Source: Exophiala sp. HKRS030
Taxonomy: Eukaryota > Ascomycota > Eurotiomycetes > Chaetothyriales > Herpotrichiellaceae
Reading direction: 5' to 3'
Assembly: GCA_023897205.1 (NCBI GenBank)
Contig: JAHWDD010000004.1
Coordinates: forward strand, 2,728,001-2,792,000
DNA length: 64,000 bases
Part shown: positions 58,501-64,000 of the stretch, piece by piece
Layout of the letters: every line of letters begins with the position of its first letter
How positions within the stretch are numbered: the first letter of the stretch is position 1
Position numbers and translations under genes: made by a program
Notes under the pieces: generated by a model
The model's input: only the letters and a program-made list of their open reading frames with translations
Database searches by the model: none
Told to the model about the DNA's origin: nothing

Positions 58501-61042
58501 AGGTTTGGCATCAAAACCACAAACAACACAATACCAGTCGCAATTTTCCGTTGCAAATAGGAAACCAGCTCCGTCAATCCTTTCTTCAGACAGATCAACA
58601 ATTTCAGACCAATCCATCATGACTATGGATACCGCATCACTTCGCGAGCCCCCTACCCCCAAATCTGGTTCTGTACCTGAACGGAGACAGGTTGCTAGGA
58701 TGGCAGAGCCTCTTATCCCAGAGCGCTCAGCCAGGGATGCTTTACCCGGCAATTCGCAGAAAGACGACATACGTAGGTCTCGTGCTGCGGAATATGATGG
58801 TAGTCGCATCCACGACCCTCCTTCACCTAGTTCAACTCTATTCTCAAGGGAACCCAAACCGCTGTCTCCTCCCACGGAACAGTCTTCATCGAATTCACCA
58901 AACCGAGACGCGACTTCAACAACAATGACGCAAGAAACGCAACCTCAAAGGCCAGTCTACGCTCGGGCTCCTTCTTCGACGCCTTCAAAAGATCTTCCCT
59001 CCGTTCCTAGGCTCAGACCGCAGTCACAAGCAGATATGGTCACGGCAAGCTCTCAGCCTGCGGATTCCGTGAGGATCGGTCAATCGTCTCCAGAAATCAG
59101 ACCGAAGAATGGTCCTATCCAAAATAAGAGCTCACCCAGAAGCCAGATATTCACTGAGGATGTGCCAGTACCCCCACCAAGGACTCAAATTCGAGAAGGA
59201 AGACCTTCATCAACAATTCAAAGCCCTGAGCCCTCTCCTCCACCTACTCCTCCACACCGTACCATGGACAAGTCACAGCCTCAACTGAAGCAAAATCATC
59301 TGCCCGAGCTGAAAGCGACACCTGCCTCTTCGGAAAAAGGACCAAGGAGGAGGACATCATCTCCACTGAAGCATGAGTATGCGCCGTCTAGCAGCTCAGA
59401 CAGTTCGTCCAATTACGATACGGAAAGCGTGAGTGACTCGTCTGATACCTCAGAAGACTTCAGTACCGAGCAACAAGACAAAGCAACTCCTCTGATTGCG
59501 ATCAACGCTACTGAACGAAGGCCATCAAAACAGACATATCCTCCGACATCAATGCCACTAGCGATTCGCTCATACCCTCCGTCATCCATCCAATTGACGG
59601 GAACAAGAACATTAGCACCATCAGATTCAGCTTCTCAAGGACCATATCGAAGAGTTCCCTCCTCCAACGTTGTACCCGCTGACCAGAAGAAAAGAGCAGC
59701 CGCATTGATATGCGCATGGTCAGATACAGGTGCATGGGAATTGATCCACCCAGATGAATGCTCAATAGTCATAACACCAGGCCTCATCGAAGCATTTGAA
59801 ATGTCTGCGGAGCACTCTAACCCCGGCGTATCAAGCCCAGATAAGTCAGGTCTGCGAGCATCGTCTCCCGCACAACGACCTCTCGTCGCGTTTGAACTTA
59901 CACCTCTCGTGATGCTCCGCAAAGGCGCCGCACTTGACATCCAGATCCGCTCTCCCCCAACTCCGAATTCACGTATACGCACAAGCAGCAACATCATGTT
60001 TCGTTCTAGCAACCTTCAAGCGTGCGACGCACTGTACGGTATGATCAACTGGGCGCGCTGCAACAACCCTACATACATCGAACTTGAACGTGCACGACCC
60101 CGCCAGCCGACTGTGACCTTTAACGTCAATCCATCAGATCAGCCTCGATCGCGTGCATCATCATGGTTCAGCTTCGGCAGCGCCAAGAAGTCAAGCTATC
60201 GCGCCTCATCAGCACCTACCCCCGCGAGCGTCGACATGTCTGTAGAAAGCTCGGGCACAATGGCCAGCGCATTCTCAGCACTAAGGCGCTTCAGTGCAAA
60301 GCCTGCATTCAACATCAATCGGTCGTCCGTTGTGCGAAGGAATACAAGCACTACGGGCCCATCATTGTATTCGTCCAGCAGTGGCACTCGCACAGGCACA
60401 GGTTCCGGTTCGAGCACCCCGGCTCCCAGTCAAGTTGGCTTTATACCTGGAAAAGATGGACCGAACGTCCCAGCAACGAGTGCCGACGCTGCAAATGGCG
60501 GCGGCATGGTGAACAACATGAAGATACGCATATATATGCGCAAAGGCCAACACTGGGAGAATCTAGGTGGCGCGAGGTTAAGTGTATTGCCGGCTCCAGC
60601 ATCTGTTCCTGCCGCTGGGCAAGAAGGCAGCAGAAGTACGAGTGTAGCGCCCTCGCCCCCGGCAACGCCCGCTCATGCACACTCACGGTCGCCGTCCATT
60701 GTCGAACCAGGATCGGCACAGCGAGGGCCGAGGCTTCCAAGTTCCAGCCACACCCCCCATCGTGTTCATGGCAATGGACGCGAGAAACGCATTCTCATCG
60801 TACGCAATAAAGCACCGGACGTGGTCCTTCTCGATGCTGTTCTTGGAGAATCTTGCTTCGAACGGATAATGCAAACAGGCATTGCGGTCAAGGTGTGGAA
60901 AGAGGACGAAGTCATTGGGCATACAGGCGGTGTCATGATGGGACGAGAGACAGTTTATATGTTGCAGTTCGCGAGTAACAAGGAGGCTGGGTGGGTGTTT
61001 GGGCTGTGTGGAACGTACAGATATGGATTTATGGGTGAATAA
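55577..61042 (+). CDS. Very large RhoGEF-like (DH/PH-related) protein
   Basis: One uninterrupted frame of 1821 aa, counted from the first ATG (MRPALPPKASQ). Residues 1-530 are Ser/Arg/Pro-rich and disordered. A helical domain at about 535-760 starts AQQVLAGLISEEQKYSRELRTLVDGVIPVLL, the usual first helix of a DH domain, but later DH signatures are weak. A PH-like module follows at about 775-895 (RRVKARDFFNLTLYHSSGQ...VEWMSMLG-like ending). Residues 900-1365 are again disordered and rich in Ser/Pro. Two more folded pieces are at about 1370-1505 (ALICAWSDTGAWELIHPDECSI) and 1645-1821 (MKIRIYMRKGQHWENLG, ending WVFGLCGTYRYGF). Likely a cortical scaffold or Rho-GTPase regulator. The absence of introns over 5.5 kb is unusual next to its neighbours. 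The exact GTPase and activity are not proven. Confidence 0.75.
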   Translation: MRPALPPKASQKVYRNQRTEVLGSPKSPNVASDRASSQFDSGSVQDRIRQWQVQGAANAVDPDVLSVRSIPRSECPSITSRPRSEYEDEDTSRLGGRIKEKTEDDQPAERSSSAPRKRIISDGHWRAKREAKDSKSPRSNGRGRAETTRYDLSYTSNQEQKNGKQRSCRKYSFEKSPDLQQKSPPNDGSRTIPSQRDQLNPSHESIPMNYDSVSYIHAESAHDLPIQSTFSGQLDARSEALVDADEARERPRPQSKYVATLGRAAAESSEGLRSKKGGLLGKTRDIFLKVDSTTPVSNRIPSIEAWLDEQPDPFVDEAPTDELPPVEMPAPLRKRTRKKRSSVERPKVPDPNHIWDSVQSPEAPPSPDPNSTVEAEDNGPRNSTRSDQNSTPKRSRRHIKEQDDLDGSPTSLRRAGARVRRRRDTPDKRSISSLELPKASDTQNERLPDKDQIPPATEPLPQIPSSVVQHVLPPIPPGEPENDDRPIPPQPAASSKPEPGLKRRLTTHEDLMSVLSMPRARRSRRSARRARSKRTAEESASAQQVLAGLISEEQKYSRELRTLVDGVIPVLLQSVLSKTDSAAAAGLFSSVSNAQHDMSYTKPIIDMGIALERLKSLHGRIPLQSVDSFLSWGQTAQKAYREYLQAWRLGFQDVVVNLAPLDNAPVDQDLTRDENGDLVDNDGKKVDVAYLLKRPLLRVKALSRVFAQIRDQSDRPLAAQVADAFTGLTAFARRRHQEEQARLEDEAAANIDSMRARDIRTMAPTANVVVDKTRRVKARDFFNLTLYHSSGQRMDSGIELIFRDNARGDAPNGDVLICEVDNTGKWLLFPPVLWSAISARRGEDDFDLVLMIRGRAGLGKDWQELLALKTDDKGAVTEWMSMLGSNPLPPRLNRTPSFIKRSQPQKDLSAHQGSSEISSGTRTETQSISQGSEPSNVEVPIGEPSVSGARTEVSRYENDTKISADRPSQRLNLGGGLASKPQTTQYQSQFSVANRKPAPSILSSDRSTISDQSIMTMDTASLREPPTPKSGSVPERRQVARMAEPLIPERSARDALPGNSQKDDIRRSRAAEYDGSRIHDPPSPSSTLFSREPKPLSPPTEQSSSNSPNRDATSTTMTQETQPQRPVYARAPSSTPSKDLPSVPRLRPQSQADMVTASSQPADSVRIGQSSPEIRPKNGPIQNKSSPRSQIFTEDVPVPPPRTQIREGRPSSTIQSPEPSPPPTPPHRTMDKSQPQLKQNHLPELKATPASSEKGPRRRTSSPLKHEYAPSSSSDSSSNYDTESVSDSSDTSEDFSTEQQDKATPLIAINATERRPSKQTYPPTSMPLAIRSYPPSSIQLTGTRTLAPSDSASQGPYRRVPSSNVVPADQKKRAAALICAWSDTGAWELIHPDECSIVITPGLIEAFEMSAEHSNPGVSSPDKSGLRASSPAQRPLVAFELTPLVMLRKGAALDIQIRSPPTPNSRIRTSSNIMFRSSNLQACDALYGMINWARCNNPTYIELERARPRQPTVTFNVNPSDQPRSRASSWFSFGSAKKSSYRASSAPTPASVDMSVESSGTMASAFSALRRFSAKPAFNINRSSVVRRNTSTTGPSLYSSSSGTRTGTGSGSSTPAPSQVGFIPGKDGPNVPATSADAANGGGMVNNMKIRIYMRKGQHWENLGGARLSVLPAPASVPAAGQEGSRSTSVAPSPPATPAHAHSRSPSIVEPGSAQRGPRLPSSSHTPHRVHGNGREKRILIVRNKAPDVVLLDAVLGESCFERIMQTGIAVKVWKEDEVIGHTGGVMMGRETVYMLQFASNKEAGWVFGLCGTYRYGFMGE

Positions 61043-62134
61043 TGATGCTGGGACGAGGATATGAAAATGATTTACGGCACGAAAAAGTCATGCTGAATGT
61101 ATATACAAACGGCGTCGGGATGTGATACTCGGGACGATGTTTTTGTCCTCATCTTTCTAACTTTTCGCCGTTGTGTCTTGCGTTGATCGATCTTTTTAGA
61201 TTTGATGAAACATATGATGGCCTTGAGTACGACCTCATATCCTTGAACTAGATACTGTACCCACAGAACATGGGAGGATAACTCGGTACGCAGTATGAAC
61301 GTGCCAACTGTCGAAGCTGATCGTCAGGGCAAACACGACGTGCACGTGACATGACGTATGCCGATGGTGACGAATGATGGCGCTGGGTAAATCTCCTCCC
61401 ATGATCCTTTCGCATCGAAAAACACAACATGGCGCTGTTTCCCGTGGTCCGTGTTATGCGTAAAAGGTATCCGTACAATGAACCAGGATGCGAGTGGCCT
61501 CATTCTCGCATTGCCAATCAGACAGGACGACTCACCTCTGTACGACCATCAACCCCATTCATTCTCTCCGAAACTACCCACGCCGAGTCCAAGGATCGAT
61601 GATCAGCACATGTTCCTGGGAAAAGGGTGGATAAAAAAGGAAACCACGGCAAGACCAGATTTGCGGGGCGAAGCCAGTGTCAGCCATCCAGATCGTGCCA
61701 TACAGGCCACTCGGACCGCCACTGACCACCATTGACCAGCTTCAGCATCAGTGGGCAGATGGAGCAATCATGACGAATTTTTCGCTCCTTCAAGGCCTCA
61801 TCATTCGCCTCCGGGAAAGGTGTCCTGCTGGAGCGTTTCAGTTGATCGAACGTTAAGTCCTACCCAAGCATTTCGGGAGTTGCAGGCAGACTGAATTTTG
61901 CCCTCATATATTGCGCATCGTACTCCCAGCTGCCGGGTCCGAGTTCTTCTTTCCTCGCCAGACTGCCTAGAGTAGTCGTGACTTCCAACATAGCTGACCG
62001 AAAGGGGCTATATTTTCTGGGTTTCAAAACGAACCTTGACATTCTTTATCATCTTCTATTTGGCTTCAACACGGGTTCCATCTGTCCTCTCGACTGACTT
62101 GTAGAATTGTCGTTGAGGGGAGACATTCGTGGTC
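61043..62134. other. Intergenic, large RhoGEF-like gene to sulfotransferase-like gene
   Basis: No supported gene. Frames at 61248-61478 and 61451-61735 are short and unremarkable. The sulfotransferase-like gene promoter should be in the last few hundred bases. Confidence 0.5.
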
Positions 62135-63455
62135 ATGGCCAACTCGAAACCCATTTTCTGTGCTACGCACCCACGTGCTTGCAGCACAGCATTTGAACGT
62201 GTTCGGTCCACGGGCCATTTTCAAGTTTCTCTATGCTGACAAAGCACAAGGTCTTCATGACAAGAAAGGATCTCGCCTGCGTCCACGAGCCGTTTGGTGA
62301 TGCCTTCTACTATGGGTAAGTCGATCGACTGGCCTGGACGTAATTTCTGACGCCTCTCCAGTCCGGAGAGGATGAGTGTGCGGTATGAGAACGATGGAGA
62401 GGCAAGGAAAGCCACTGGCTTCACCGACTCGACGTACAAGACAATTTTCGATCGTCTCGAGAGGGAGGGATCCGAGGTGTGATGGTCTCTCCCTGAAAGT
62501 CCTGCTGTTGTTGCAGGTGCTTGCCCGTTGCCTTTGAATGCCCCGCTCACCGCGAAACAGGGCAAACGTGTTTTCATCAAGGATATCACGTATTACCTAG
62601 TTCCACCTGAGCAGCAACCGGCAAGAATTGCGCCATCTCTAATGCCCAAGAGACGAGGAATTGGCACCAATGGCGTCACCAACGGAGTGAATGGTCATGC
62701 CAACGGCGAAAAGGCACCCTTTCCATATCCGACCGACGGCGAACCAGGGAATCCCACCATTGTGCCCAGAGCACTTTTGGAGCAGTTCCATTTTACTTTC
62801 TTGATCCGGGACCCTCACTCCAGCATTCCATCCTATTACCGGTGCTGCATTCCGCCCTTGGATAAGATGACCGGCTTCTATGACTTCTATCCCAATGAAG
62901 CAGGATACGATGAACTTCGTCGCTTCTTCGATTATGCCAAGGACAGCGGATTGGTCGGGAGCAAGCTCACTGGACATGCGAATGGTGTCGCCAACGGAGT
63001 CGCCAATGGCCATGCCGACAAGCCAGAGATATGCATGATCGATGCCGACGACCTTCTCGATGATCCAGAAGGCATTCTCCGGGCATACTGCAACAGTGTC
63101 GGACTCAAATTTGACCTGGGTATGCTAAATTGGGATAACGAAGAGGACCAGGAACGAGCAAAAGCAGCCTTTGAGAAATGGAAAGGATTTCATGAGGATG
63201 CGATTGACTCCAAAGATCTGAAACCGAGAGCTCATGTACGCCTTTTTTCCCTTCCCCGGCCCCGTCCCCTGTTCTTGACCCGACTTTGAGAATACAGCTA
63301 ACCAAGGACAGAAGAAAGCTAAAAAGACGGAAGCCCAATGGGATGCTGAATGGAAAGAGAAGTATGGTGAAGAAGCTGCCAAAGTGATCCGGGACACCGT
63401 GGATGAGAACATGGCCGACTATCTCTACCTGAAGCAATTCGTCCTAAAGGCATGA
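62135..63455 (+). CDS. Sulfotransferase-like P-loop protein
   Basis: Five exons, 62135-62200, 62251-62315, 62362-62476, 62561-63235 and 63312-63455, give 354 aa. The N-terminal PIFCATHPRACSTAFERV is the phosphosulfate/P-loop motif of the sulfotransferase superfamily. It is followed by HEPFGDAFYYGPERMS, KRVFIKDITYYLVPP, LLEQFHFTFLIRDPHSSIPSYYR (a PAPS 3'-phosphate-binding-like Arg/Ser segment) and ICMIDADDLLDDPEGILRAYC. The C-terminus is charged and helical (AEWKEKYGEEAAKVIRDTV). Two Asn-Gly-rich linkers (near residues 140 and 235; HANGVANGVANG) are embedded. The first intron uses a weak GTTCGG donor but has a CTGAC branch point. No activity or substrate is known for this fungal group; some members are annotated only as P-loop NTPases. 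No signal peptide, so probably cytosolic. Confidence 0.87.
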
Positions 63456-64000
63456 TGATCAATCGAAAGGAACATTTGGGAGGAGAACAAGAATGCCAGA
63501 TATTATTCGTTATTCGTAAATGATTAGTTTAGCAAAAACAATGATTTCAGTTCCGACTCTTTTGCATACACTTCCATCGTTGGCCTACAGACTCATATGA
63601 TTATTGTGAGTTCCCTCGACGGATGAACTTGCCGGCACAACCTTTGGCGTTGACAGACGCATATTCACTGTGGAATGAGTTGCCCGCATTGACGTTGTGT
63701 GGTATGATGGTGGATTGGACGGAGATGGAGGGAATTCTGGCCCAACGGGAATATGATCCTGTCTGACACAGTTGAATTACGACCTAAAGACACGCCTGTG
63801 GTGCCCATAAGTCACTCTTAGGCTGCGGACTTCCGGATTGGCCAAGGACAACAAGCGCCTAGCAGGGGACCTAGAGACTAACCACTAAAATGGTCGAGAA
63901 TAAAAAAGAATCTGTCAGACGGTTCCAGCGCACACTAGTAGTTGGCAAGAAGTCAGTCGACGCTTCTCGAAGGTGCGTCACAACAATTGCTGTTCCGGTT
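63456..64000. other. Right-edge intergenic sequence
   Basis: No gene or RNA was recognised between the sulfotransferase-like stop and the window edge. Confidence 0.5.

Overview
The window reads as a filamentous ascomycete nuclear chromosome (Pezizomycotina). The genes carry short introns of about 47-150 nt with GTANGT-like donors and CTGAC/CTAAC branch sites. They lie on both strands without operons, and the families are typical of moulds: NoxA NADPH oxidase, a PRO41/NoxD-like protein, fungal P450s, a UPF0658 Golgi protein and a PSR-type phosphatase. The class cannot be proved from this window; the gene set would fit Eurotiomycetes or related groups.

Layout. 0-10 kb: the 3' end of a P450, Ran GTPase (-), proteasome chaperone Nas2 (-), a Dbl-type RhoGEF (+), and an RNase H-like reading frame with a premature TGA. 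10-20 kb: a GPI-anchored serine/threonine-rich protein (-), then a head-to-head pair of a PRO41/NoxD-like membrane protein (-) and the NADPH oxidase catalytic subunit noxA (+), then an SBDS-domain protein (-). 21-40 kb: a complete P450 paralogous to the one at the left edge, an NIF/PSR phosphatase, an alpha/beta hydrolase, an aldehyde dehydrogenase, an EMP70/TM9 protein and an arrestin-like adaptor. 40-46 kb: a repeat-rich zone of microsatellites followed by broken pieces of Ty3/gypsy, hAT and Ty1/copia elements and a decayed unknown gene. 46-64 kb: a conserved hypothetical protein, a UPF0658 Golgi membrane protein, an F-box protein, an EBP-type sterol isomerase, a very large intronless RhoGEF-like protein and a sulfotransferase-like P-loop protein.

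Most of this is housekeeping euchromatin. The most notable point is the divergent noxA / noxD-like pair: the catalytic subunit of a superoxide-producing complex and its probable p22phox-like partner share one 2.4-kb intergenic region, and an upstream ATG overlaps the noxA start. A second window-wide signal is a dispersed palindromic motif (TACTCCGTACGGAGTA and its half-sites), confined to intergenic and leader DNA. Exon boundaries were derived by hand from splice signals, frame and remembered family conservation. No database search was possible.
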